Shown: positions 1 through 6,424 of the stretch, piece by piece | Numbering within the stretch: the first letter of the stretch is position 1 | How the letters are laid out: every line of letters begins with the position of its first letter | DNA from: an uncultured Burkholderiales bacterium | GTDB taxonomy: Bacteria; Pseudomonadota; Gammaproteobacteria; Burkholderiales; Burkholderiaceae | Reading direction: 5' to 3' | Length of the DNA stretch: 10,215 bases | Assembly: GCA_946480465.1 (NCBI GenBank) | Contig: CAMLJY010000132.1 | Location: 1-10,215 of the forward strand | The notes under the pieces: generated by a model | Database searches by the model: none | What the model was told of the DNA's origin: nothing | What the model saw: the letters and a program-made list of their open reading frames with translations, nothing else | Translations under genes and position numbers: made by a program

Positions 1-1469
1 AGCAGTTCTCCGGCGGCGGCTGGGGCACGCGCGACGTCTGCCAGGGCCCGGTGGAGCTGCTGTCCGCGAACGGCCGGCACGAGGTGGTGCGCGACCTGCT
101 GTGCCGTGTCTTCAGCGCGCAGAACCCCGACGGCGACTGGCCGCAGTGGTTCATGTTCTTCCCGCGCGATGCGGCCATCCGCGCCGGCGATTCGCACGGC
201 GACATCGTGTTCTGGCCGCTGCTGGCGCTGGCCGAGCACCTGGTGGCCACGGGCGACGCGGCGCTGCTGGATGAGCCGCTGCCCTATCAAGGAAGTGACG
301 CGGCGCCACTGCGCGAGCATGTCGAACGCGCCTTCGCGTTGATCGCCGGCCGCCGCATCCCCGGCACCGCGCTGGCCGCCTACGGCCACGGCGACTGGAA
401 CGATGCGCTGCAGCCCGCCGACCCCGCGATGCGCGAGCGCCTGTGCAGCGCCTGGACCGTCACCCTGCACCACAAGGTGCTGCGCGCCTGGGGCGAGGCC
501 TGGCGCCGGCTGCAGCAGCCCGCGCGCGCCGCCGCTGCGCAAGCCGAGGCCGCCGCCGTGCTGACCGATTTCCAGCGCCTCCTGATTGCCGATGGGGAAC
601 TGGCCGGCTACGCGTCGTTCGACGATCCCGCCCGGCGGCGCCTGCTGCTGCACCCGCGCGACCGCGAGACCGGCATCCGCCACAGCGCGCTGGCGATGGT
701 GCACGCCATCATCGACGAGCTGTTCACGCCCGAGCAGGCAGCCTGGCATGCTGATTTGATAGCTTCTGAACTGAGCGGCCCTGACGGCCTGCGGCTCTTC
801 GACCGGCCGCTGGCCTACCGCGGCGGCACGATGCAGCTGTTCCAGCGCGGCGAAAGCGCCAGCTACTTCGGGCGCGAGATCGGCCTGATGTACATGCACG
901 CCCACCTGCGCTGGGCCGAGGCGCTGGCGCAGCTCGGCCGCGGCAGTGCGCTGCTGCATGCACTGCGCCTGGCCAACCCGATCGGCCTGCAGGCGCTGGT
1001 GCCCAGCGCGGCGCCGCGCCAGGCCAACTGCTACTACTCCAGCAGCGACGCCGCCTTCGCCGACCGGCACGAGGCCGCGGCGCACTACGACCGCGTCGGC
1101 CGCGGCGCGGTGGCGCTGGAGGGCGGCTGGCGCATCTACAGCAGTGGGGCCGGCATCGCCTGGCGGCTGGTGCTGCAGCGGCTGCTGGGCCTGCGGCCGC
1201 AGGCGCACCGCCTGGTCGTCGATCCGGTGCTGCCGCCGGCGCTGGACGGCCTGCAGGCCACGGTGGCGCTGTACGGCGCGCCGGTGCAGGTCCGCTACCG
1301 TGTCGGCCCGCGTGGACACGGACCCACCGCCTTGCGTCTGAACGGCCGCCCCTTGCTCGCCGGGCGCGGCCACAACCGCTACCGCGCGCCCGGCGTGGAG
1401 GTGGCGATCGAGGACTGGCGCGCGGCCTCGCGGCCCGGCGCCGACCGCCTGGAGATCGAGCTGGGCTGA
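1..1469 (+). CDS. GH94 family glycoside phosphorylase, C-terminal part (beta-1,2-oligoglucan phosphorylase-like)
   Basis: The reading frame is open from the window edge (first full codon at 3) to TGA at 1467-1469, giving the last 488 residues of a larger protein; the start lies upstream. Family GH94 enzymes phosphorolyse or synthesise beta-glucosidic bonds using inorganic phosphate. Visible family marks are GGGWGTRDVCQGPVE at the very start, DGDWPQWF and DSHGDIVFWPL, then GHGDWNDAL (GDWND at 390-404), which contains the Asp expected to be the general acid, and near the end EGGWRIYSSGAGIAWRL, typical of the (alpha/alpha)6 barrel end. The short C-terminal beta domain (VDPVLPPALDGLQA onward) is also typical. 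The GWGTRDVCQGP and DSHGDIVFWPL wording suggests the beta-1,2-oligoglucan phosphorylase or cyclic-beta-1,2-glucan-related branch rather than cellobiose phosphorylase; this is from memory. The missing N-terminal part decides between a stand-alone phosphorylase and a longer NdvB-like synthase. An AT-rich tract at 751-770 is discussed separately. Confidence 0.85.
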   Translation, partial: QFSGGGWGTRDVCQGPVELLSANGRHEVVRDLLCRVFSAQNPDGDWPQWFMFFPRDAAIRAGDSHGDIVFWPLLALAEHLVATGDAALLDEPLPYQGSDAAPLREHVERAFALIAGRRIPGTALAAYGHGDWNDALQPADPAMRERLCSAWTVTLHHKVLRAWGEAWRRLQQPARAAAAQAEAAAVLTDFQRLLIADGELAGYASFDDPARRRLLLHPRDRETGIRHSALAMVHAIIDELFTPEQAAWHADLIASELSGPDGLRLFDRPLAYRGGTMQLFQRGESASYFGREIGLMYMHAHLRWAEALAQLGRGSALLHALRLANPIGLQALVPSAAPRQANCYYSSSDAAFADRHEAAAHYDRVGRGAVALEGGWRIYSSGAGIAWRLVLQRLLGLRPQAHRLVVDPVLPPALDGLQATVALYGAPVQVRYRVGPRGHGPTALRLNGRPLLAGRGHNRYRAPGVEVAIEDWRAASRPGADRLEIELG

Positions 1470-1522
1470 TCCCCCTGAACTGCGGGGACCGCCTGTCCGC
1501 CCGGGGCGCCCGCTCGCCAAGA

Positions 1523-1542
1523 CGGCGTGCGAGCCCACGCCG
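1523..1542. other. Hairpin after the GH94 gene
   Basis: CGGCGTG at 1523-1529 and CACGCCG at 1536-1542 form a perfect 7-bp stem with a 6-nt loop, 53 nt past the GH94 stop codon. No T-run follows, so it is not a standard intrinsic terminator. It could stabilise the 3' end of the GH94 transcript or support pausing. In DNA this GC-rich some such stems arise by chance. Confidence 0.4.
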
Positions 1543-1573
1543 GCCGTGGGATGGAGACACCTAAAGTGAGCGT

Positions 1574-1602
1574 CCGGCGCCGCGGTGCATCCGCGGCGCC
1601 GG
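1574..1602. other. Strong 12-bp hairpin upstream of the lipoprotein gene
   Basis: CCGGCGCCGCGG (1574-1585) and its exact complement (1591-1602) flank the 5-nt loop TGCAT. It lies between the GH94 and lipoprotein genes, 56 nt before the lipoprotein ATG. No poly-T tract follows. It could be a GC-rich terminator-like element for the upstream transcript or a structured 5' leader element for the lipoprotein mRNA. The rest of the 1470-1658 gap shows no convincing promoter boxes. Confidence 0.55.
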
Positions 1603-1658
1603 CCCGGCGGCGCGCACGGCGCTGCCGGCCACGCATCCCAAAGATCGAGGAGCTCTCC

Positions 1659-3032
1659 ATGCACCAACCGGCCTCACGACTGTTGACACTCGCCGTGGCC
1701 TCTGCGGCCTGCCTGGCGCTGACCGCCTGCGGCGGCGGCGACGCGGAATCCGAAGCTGCAGATGCCGGCACCGCGCCCACCCGGCAGGCCCAGGCAGATG
1801 ACCGCAACCCCCCGCCGCCGGCGTCCGGCACGCCCGGCGCCACGACCACGCAGGCGCTGGCGCAAATCGTCGCCGCGATGCCGCCCAACTCGTGGAAGGC
1901 GCTGCCGAACACGAAGATGAAGGACGTGTGCCCGACGCCGTACAACGCCTACGCGTGCGAGAGCGTCGTCGCGGCCTGGAGCGGCGCGGACTTCGACCAG
2001 CGGCGCGACCGCATGGTCGTCTACGGCGGCGGCCACGGCGACTCCTGGTACAACAACCTCTTCGTGTTCGACCTCGGCACGCTGAGCTGGCAGCGCCTGA
2101 CCGAGATGTCCGCCGGCGCCACCGGCAGCAAGCCCGGCGCCGGCTGGAACGACAGCCGCCTGGAGAGCTGCGGCTTCTACCCCAAGGCGGCGCCGGTGCT
2201 GCCGCCCGAGGTGATGAAGGGCGCCTACGTCGACTACGCCAAGTGCTTCACCGAGCCGGTGCGCTCGCAGCTGGACCTGCAGCAGCCGCGCTCGTCACAC
2301 ACCTACGGCAAGGTCTTCGTCGACCGCCTGAACGACCGCTACTGCTACCTGGGCGGCAGCTACTACCCCGGTGCGCAGACCCAGTCGCCCGCCGTCGTCT
2401 GCTACGACCTGGCCCGCCGGCAGTGGCGCCACGTCGCCGACCGCCCGCCCGCGGCGCTCGGCCGTGGCGACACGGCGCTCGATGCCGCCGGGAAGGTCTG
2501 GTACCTCACCGCCGAAGGCGGACACGTCACCCGCTACGACCCCGTCGGCAATGGCTGGCAAACCTACGGCTACCTGAACTACCAGGCCGGCGGTGGCGCG
2601 GACATCGACCGGCGCCGCAACCAGTTCCACGTGCTGGTGCAGCTGGCCGACGGCCGGCACGTGCTGCGGCGCTGGAACCTGAACTCGGCCGACAGCCTGC
2701 GCGCGCGGCCGACCTACGCCGAGCCGGCCGTCACGGGCACGGCACCGAGCGGCGTCGGCCCGCGCCCGGGCATGGTGTATGCCGACGCCCGCGACCGCTT
2801 CTTCCTGTGGGGCGGTGGCCGCGACGTGTACTCGCTGGACCCGGCCACGCTGGACTGGCGCCGGCACACCGCCACCGGCGACGACCCCGGCCCGCAGCAG
2901 CGCTGGGGCACCTACGGCCGCCTGCGCTACAGCACGCGGCACGGCGTGCTGGTGCTGGTGAACAAGACCACGCAGGACGTCTTCATCTACAAGCCCGAGG
3001 CGCCCTGGACGTCCGCCGGCTCCACGCGTTGA
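1659..3032 (+). CDS. Predicted outer-membrane lipoprotein with kelch-like beta-propeller
   Basis: A 457-residue protein. The ATG at 1659 is chosen because a purine-rich GAGGAG site precedes it and it opens directly into a lipoprotein signal peptide: Arg7, a hydrophobic stretch, then the lipobox LTAC with Cys24. The frame stays open upstream to 1527, but that extension is Arg-rich and non-coding in character. Gly follows the Cys, so there is no inner-membrane retention Asp and the outer membrane is the likely site. A low-complexity linker (about 25-70) leads to a propeller with kelch-type blades: DRMVVYGGGHGD near 117-128, YCYLGGSYYPG near 228-238, KVWYLTAEGG near 279-288, DRFFLWGGG near 379-387, and a last blade with GVLVLVNKTTQDVFIY. 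This repeat pattern matches the galactose-oxidase/kelch propeller class. No catalytic residues could be assigned, so it may bind glycans, proteins or other ligands at the surface. Function is unknown; lipidation and fold are the firm parts. Confidence 0.85.
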   Translation: MHQPASRLLTLAVASAACLALTACGGGDAESEAADAGTAPTRQAQADDRNPPPPASGTPGATTTQALAQIVAAMPPNSWKALPNTKMKDVCPTPYNAYACESVVAAWSGADFDQRRDRMVVYGGGHGDSWYNNLFVFDLGTLSWQRLTEMSAGATGSKPGAGWNDSRLESCGFYPKAAPVLPPEVMKGAYVDYAKCFTEPVRSQLDLQQPRSSHTYGKVFVDRLNDRYCYLGGSYYPGAQTQSPAVVCYDLARRQWRHVADRPPAALGRGDTALDAAGKVWYLTAEGGHVTRYDPVGNGWQTYGYLNYQAGGGADIDRRRNQFHVLVQLADGRHVLRRWNLNSADSLRARPTYAEPAVTGTAPSGVGPRPGMVYADARDRFFLWGGGRDVYSLDPATLDWRRHTATGDDPGPQQRWGTYGRLRYSTRHGVLVLVNKTTQDVFIYKPEAPWTSAGSTR

Positions 3033-3046
3033 GCACGCCCGTTGTC

Positions 3047-3080
3047 GGAACCGCACGGCCGGAACCGCACGGCCGTGCGG
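3047..3080. repeat. Tandem 14-bp repeat with 16-bp palindrome between convergent genes
   Basis: GGAACCGCACGGCC occurs twice in tandem (3047-3060 and 3061-3074). The second copy runs into a perfect palindrome, CCGCACGGCCGTGCGG (3065-3080). The first copy's CCGCACGG can also pair with CCGTGCGG as a stem-loop. It sits in the 76-bp gap between two converging stop codons, where a bidirectional terminator is expected, but no T-tract follows on either strand, so that role is inferred. Confidence 0.5.
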
Positions 3081-3108
3081 GCGCGGCCTGCGTTCGCGGC
3101 AGGCGGGC

Positions 3109-3867
3109 TCAGCGCAGGAAGCGCAGGGTCTGGTCGGCCTGCAGGCCCAGCCCCGGCAGCGTGACCTGGGGATACTTCTCAAAGACGTCGGTCAGCGGCA
3201 GGGACGCGTCTTTTGCGGAATGGGACGCGACACAGGCGGCGGCCGACAAGCCGAGCGCGGCCGCGAGCGCCTGGGCCAGCGCGGCCGCGGACGTGCCCGG
3301 CGTGCCCGCCAGCCACGCCGCGGTGAGGCCCGGCTCGCAGACCGCGACCGCCTCGTTCGAGGGCTGCCCGATGGACCCGAACACGGTCGCCGCGTCCGCG
3401 CGGGCGCCTGACGGCCCGTCCAGCAGCACGAAGGCGATCGAAGCGGCGGCATCGACGATCCGCAGGCCGCCGGGCGCGGCGGCGCGGTGGTGCGCCGGCA
3501 TCTTGCCTGGCGGCGGCGTGGCCCGCGCCCAGCCGCTGTGCGACTTGCGGGCGCCGTCCTCGAACTCGAACAGCGCGCGGTGCATGCTCGCGTAGCCGCG
3601 TCCGCCCACGGTGTCGCGGTGGCTCGCGTAGTCGCCTTCGCTGGCGTACAGCAACAGGGCCGTCTCGTCCGGCAGCCGGTCCGGCTTGCCTGCCGGCATC
3701 ACGCTCGGCAGGTAGCCCCGCAGGCCGTGGCGTCCCATCATGATCCAGGTCGCCGGCACGAAGGTGCCGTCCAGTTCCGACACGAACGAGTTCCAGCCGT
3801 TGCCGTCGCCGGTGAGCCGGCGGGCTCGCCAGCCGATCCAGGCGCGAATGGCATACGAGGTACTCAT
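3109..3867 (-). CDS. Conserved-looking protein of unknown function, translationally coupled to LysR
   Basis: A 252-residue protein that I do not recognise. The start ATG (3867-3865) overlaps the LysR stop as ATGA and is preceded by GAAGGAG eight bases upstream, inside the last LysR codons. This supports this start over longer readings and indicates translational coupling. There is no signal peptide or membrane segment. The N-terminal half is rich in aromatic and charged residues, with patterns that look conserved (GWNSFVSELDG near 24-34, then LPDETALLLYASEGDY, GGRGYASMHRALFEF). A Pro/Ala-rich linker containing PPPGKMPAHH follows, and the second half is Ala-rich with three Cys. The two halves are similar in size, so it may have two domains. 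The close tie to LysR and the jelly-roll gene suggests a shared pathway, possibly of sugar or small-molecule metabolism, but no reaction can be named. Confidence 0.75.
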   Translation of the reverse strand: MSTSYAIRAWIGWRARRLTGDGNGWNSFVSELDGTFVPATWIMMGRHGLRGYLPSVMPAGKPDRLPDETALLLYASEGDYASHRDTVGGRGYASMHRALFEFEDGARKSHSGWARATPPPGKMPAHHRAAAPGGLRIVDAAASIAFVLLDGPSGARADAATVFGSIGQPSNEAVAVCEPGLTAAWLAGTPGTSAAALAQALAAALGLSAAACVASHSAKDASLPLTDVFEKYPQVTLPGLGLQADQTLRFLR

Positions 3868-4829
3868 TCCACGAACTCCTTCGGGATGGGTTGCAGTTCG
3901 GTGTGCATGTCGAGGAACCAGCGGATCACGCGCTTCACCCGGGCGGGCATGCGGCGGTCTTTCAGGCGCACGATGAAGACCTGCTGCCTCACCGGCTCGT
4001 CCGCGGCGCCGTCCTCGACGATGCACAGCGTTCCGGCCTCGACGCGGGACGCGGCCACGTGCCGTGGCAGGACGGTCACCCCGAGATCGCCTTCCACCAT
4101 GGCCAGCGCGCCGCGCATGTCGTTGAAGTCGCCGTGGATGCGCAAGGCGACCGCGCTGATCGGGTCGCGCTCGCGGTAGCGCACCTCGATCCAGCGGTTC
4201 AGGCAATGCATGAGGCCGGGGTACGCGATCATGGGCAGCGCGAGCAAGGCGTCCAGGCTCGGCGGCAGGCGCGGCATGGGTCGTTGGCTGGATGCGACCA
4301 GCACGTACTCCTCGAAGCAGAACGGGTAGCTTTGCACCGCCACGCTGTCGGCCGGCTGGTTCACGAAGCCGAAGTCGATCTCGCCGTCGAGCAGGTCCTT
4401 CAGGACCTCGGCGGCCGGCTTGAGCTGGATGCGCAGCACCAGGTCGGGGTGGGCCTTGCGCCGCTGCAGCAGCCAGCCGAAGTGCGGCGCGTGGATGCAG
4501 CTCTCCGGCATCGCGTAGTCGACCGCGCCCCGCAGCGACTCGAATTCCTCGTTCAGTTCCTCGAGGAATCGGGAGGTGTGGTCCATGTAGGCCTGCGCAT
4601 GGGCGGCCAGCATCTGGCCGGCCGCGGTGAGGACCACGCGCGTGCCGGCCCGGACGAAGAGCTGGGTGTTCAGCCGGGCCTCGAGCTTGGCGATCTGCTG
4701 GCTGATCGCGCCTTGCGTCAGCGCGGCTTCACTGGCGGCCGACGAGAAGCTCTGCGTCTTGACCACGGCGAGGAAGGATCGGAAGAGTCGCGGGTCGAGC
4801 CGCTCGAAGTCGCTGGCAGTCCAACGCAT
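3864..4829 (-). CDS. LysR-type transcriptional regulator
   Basis: A 321-residue protein, the usual length for LysR regulators. The winged helix-turn-helix lies near residues 13-70: LFRSFLAVVKTQSFSSAASEA, then TQGAISQQIAKLEARL, LFVR and VVLTAAGQ, all characteristic of the family. The rest (about 95-300) is the periplasmic-binding-protein-like ligand domain, with LKDLLDGEIDFGFV and LGVTVLPRHVA as recognisable segments. The ATG at 4829-4827 is preceded by GAAGGA about ten bases upstream. It lies 44 bp after the jelly-roll gene and overlaps the next gene by ATGA. LysR genes are more often divergent from their targets; here the regulator is the middle gene of a co-directional set, so it may control its own operon from the 5600-5779 gap. 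Its ligand cannot be predicted from the sequence. Confidence 0.95.
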   Translation of the reverse strand: MRWTASDFERLDPRLFRSFLAVVKTQSFSSAASEAALTQGAISQQIAKLEARLNTQLFVRAGTRVVLTAAGQMLAAHAQAYMDHTSRFLEELNEEFESLRGAVDYAMPESCIHAPHFGWLLQRRKAHPDLVLRIQLKPAAEVLKDLLDGEIDFGFVNQPADSVAVQSYPFCFEEYVLVASSQRPMPRLPPSLDALLALPMIAYPGLMHCLNRWIEVRYRERDPISAVALRIHGDFNDMRGALAMVEGDLGVTVLPRHVAASRVEAGTLCIVEDGAADEPVRQQVFIVRLKDRRMPARVKRVIRWFLDMHTELQPIPKEFVE

Positions 4830-4873
4830 CGTGGTGGTCCTTCGAATGGTTCTGCAGGGGCGGTCCGTGGTCC

Positions 4874-5599
4874 TCAGGCCGGCTGGTGCAAGGCGAAGTC
4901 GGCGAAGCGGACGTGGTTCGCCGGCGCGGCAGCCAGGCCGGTCTTGAGCCAGTGCTTCGCGGCCAGGCGCAGGAAGACCGCGTGCGGCAGGTTCATCGCC
5001 GAGACCGCCCCCGTCGGCTGCCAGCGCCCCTGCTCGTCCCGCCGGAAGCTGCGGAAGCCGGTGCCTTCGCGCAGCAGCCGCAACCAGCCCTGCGCGCGCC
5101 CGGACGGCTTGGGTCCGGCGTTGCTTCCATAGCGGTTGAAGTGGTTGTCCGCGATCAGCGTGCCTTCGGCGCCGGGCCGCGCCTGCGCGCTGCTGCGGTT
5201 CCAGCCGATGCGCCAGCCGTCGGCTTCGTCGAACTCGCTGCTCACGTAGGGCGGAACGCCGTGCACGTCATAGACGCGGCTGCGGCTGAACTCGTCCGCG
5301 TCATCCTGCGACAGCGCGGAATGCCTGGGCGGATCGACGGTGATGGCGGCCAGTTCGAAGGTGGTGCCCAGCACCGGGTTCTCCACCTCGAAGCGCACGT
5401 GCGCATCGAAATCGCCTTCGATCGGCTCGCGCGTCACGACGCCGGCCGATGCGTACTGGCGCCCTTGCTCGAAGGCGATGTGCAGGCCGCCGTCCAGCCA
5501 GATGCGGCCTTCCCGGCTCTTGTTGTAGTGACCGCCGGCCCAGCGCTCATGCAACTGAGGTCCCTGGAAGGCATCGGTCCATGTCGCTGGCCACTCCAT
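4874..5599 (-). CDS. Concanavalin A-like (jelly-roll) glucanase/lectin-fold protein
   Basis: A 241-residue protein. The ATG at 5599-5597 is preferred because AGGGAG lies six bases upstream; the open frame continues to 5917, but that stretch runs through the divergent promoter region and into the opposite gene. The pattern WTDAFQGPQLHERW near residues 7-20, IWLDGGLHIAF near 33-43, EGDFDAHVRFEV near 61-72, GTTFELAAITVDPPRHS near 78-94 and DGWRIGWNRS near 127-136 is that of concanavalin-A-like lectin/glucanase sandwich domains seen in sugar-binding or sugar-cleaving DUF families. No GH16 ExDxxE catalytic motif is present, so it may bind rather than hydrolyse. There is no signal peptide, so it appears cytoplasmic. 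As the first gene of the leftward set it probably shares a promoter with LysR and the unknown protein. The fold call is from pattern memory. Confidence 0.75.
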   Translation of the reverse strand: MEWPATWTDAFQGPQLHERWAGGHYNKSREGRIWLDGGLHIAFEQGRQYASAGVVTREPIEGDFDAHVRFEVENPVLGTTFELAAITVDPPRHSALSQDDADEFSRSRVYDVHGVPPYVSSEFDEADGWRIGWNRSSAQARPGAEGTLIADNHFNRYGSNAGPKPSGRAQGWLRLLREGTGFRSFRRDEQGRWQPTGAVSAMNLPHAVFLRLAAKHWLKTGLAAAPANHVRFADFALHQPA

Positions 5600-5651
5600 C
5601 TCTGTCTCCCTGACTGGCGAGGTCGCGATGCTCACTCCGCCACCGCCATCC

Positions 5652-5666
5652 TGCAAGCGCTTTGCA
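5652..5666. promoter_or_regulatory. Operator-like inverted repeat TGCAA-N5-TTGCA
   Basis: TGCAAGCGCTTTGCA in the 180-bp divergent gap has perfect 5-bp arms around GCGCT, and its core AAGCGCTT is itself an 8-bp palindrome. The shape recalls LacI/GalR-family operators, but no LacI-type regulator is in the window, so the cognate protein is unknown. LysR (3864-4829) and the LuxR-type regulator (5780-6424) are also candidates. Confidence 0.35.
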
Positions 5667-5673
5667 ATCGTAC

Positions 5674-5688
5674 TAATGAACCCCATTA
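5674..5688. promoter_or_regulatory. Inverted repeat TAATG-N5-CATTA in divergent promoter region
   Basis: TAATG (5674-5678) and CATTA (5684-5688) are exact complements separated by 5 bp, in an AT-richer patch of an otherwise GC-rich gap. The spacing does not fit the classical LysR T-N11-A box, so the binder is uncertain. Its position between two divergent operons makes a regulatory role reasonable. Confidence 0.35.
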
Positions 5689-5700
5689 CGGGCCGTCGCT

Positions 5701-5716
5701 TGGCACCGGCCATGCT
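5701..5716 (+). promoter_or_regulatory. Candidate sigma-54 (-24/-12) promoter for the LuxR-PNP-subtilase unit
   Basis: TGGCACCGGCCATGCT matches the sigma-54 consensus TGGCACG-N4-TTGCW at all but two core positions, with GG (5702-5703) and GC (5714-5715) exactly ten bases apart. Transcription would start near 5727, about 50 nt before the regulator's ATG. Sigma-54 promoters need an AAA+ activator; none is encoded here, and the LuxR-type protein lacks the AAA+ domain. No equally good sigma-70 boxes were seen in the gap. Confidence 0.4.
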
Positions 5717-5779
5717 AGCGACGAAAGTTGGCGGCAGGCACGGTAGCGAAGGCCGTGCAGCGAGTTCCGGGAGGAGTAC

Positions 5780-6424
5780 ATGCACGAACTGGCTGACGCA
5801 CAGGGAAGGACGGACGGCATGGCGGCCGCGCTGGGCCACACCCTGCAGGAGATCGGGTTCGGTGTCGTCCTGATTGACGATGGCGGCCGCATCCGATACG
5901 CGAATCCATCCGGGCACATGGAGCTGCGGGCGCAGGCGCGGTTGATGGACCAGGACGGGTGCCTGGTGGCGCCGCAGGGCGACCAGCAGCGCCGCCTGGC
6001 CGCCGCCCTGGCCGACGCGCGCCGAGGCCGCCGCTCACTGGTGGAGTTGGGCCCTGCCGGCCGCACCCGCATGTTCGGCTTCGTGCCGATCGCCCGTCCG
6101 GACCGGGCGGCCGGCGACGCATCGGTGCTCGTGATGTGCGGCCGGGAGGAGCCCTTCGAATCGGCGCTGATGGTGCTGTATGCCAAAGCCATCGGCCTCA
6201 CCGCCAGCGAGCGCGACGTGCTGGCCTGCCTGTGCCGCGGCTTCATGGCGCAGGACATCGCGGAGCAGCGCTCGGTGAAGCTGTCGACGGTGCGCACGCA
6301 GATCGGCAGCATCCGCGACAAGATCGGCGCACGGACCGTGGTCGAGCTCGTGGCCAAGGTGTCGAGCCTGCCGCCGCTGGGCAGCACCGTGGCCGGGTTC
6401 AACGCAAGGGAGGTGTCCCAGTGA
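5780..6424 (+). CDS. LuxR-type transcriptional regulator with N-terminal PAS-like sensor
   Basis: A 214-residue protein. The ATG at 5780 follows a strong GGGAGGAG ribosome site. The N-terminal 20-120 region resembles a PAS fold: IGFGVVLIDDGGRIRYANPSGHMEL at 25-49 is the typical first half (a variable followed by xxIxxxNxxxxxxL), followed by a beta-rich stretch ending ASVLVMCG. The C-terminal LuxR/GerE helix-turn-helix spans about 139-195 (GLTASERDVLACLCRGF, then QDIAEQRSVKLSTVRTQIGSI and DKIGARTVVELV). No receiver domain with a phospho-Asp is present, so it is not a standard response regulator and may sense a ligand directly. Its stop overlaps the GTG of the next gene (GTGA), so the two are translationally coupled and this regulator probably controls the operon it heads. 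The HTH is certain; PAS is probable. Confidence 0.92.
   Translation: MHELADAQGRTDGMAAALGHTLQEIGFGVVLIDDGGRIRYANPSGHMELRAQARLMDQDGCLVAPQGDQQRRLAAALADARRGRRSLVELGPAGRTRMFGFVPIARPDRAAGDASVLVMCGREEPFESALMVLYAKAIGLTASERDVLACLCRGFMAQDIAEQRSVKLSTVRTQIGSIRDKIGARTVVELVAKVSSLPPLGSTVAGFNAREVSQ

Noticed and set aside
1892..3595. Plus-strand frame of 567 codons overlapping the lipoprotein gene and running into the convergent gene
   Set aside because: Arg/Pro/Ala-rich frame shadow; it crosses two real genes in opposite orientations and has no domain.
3868..4206. Upstream extension of the unknown 252-residue protein
   Set aside because: The extension lies wholly inside LysR in another frame and is Arg-rich; the ATGA start with a GAAGGAG site is far better.
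3891..5132. Plus-strand frame of 413 codons across the LysR gene
   Set aside because: Antisense shadow of a clear LysR protein; its His/Gln/Arg-rich translation is typical of such shadows.
5600..5917. Upstream extension of the jelly-roll protein
   Set aside because: It would cover the divergent promoter gap and the start of the opposite gene; AGGGAG before 5599 marks the better start.
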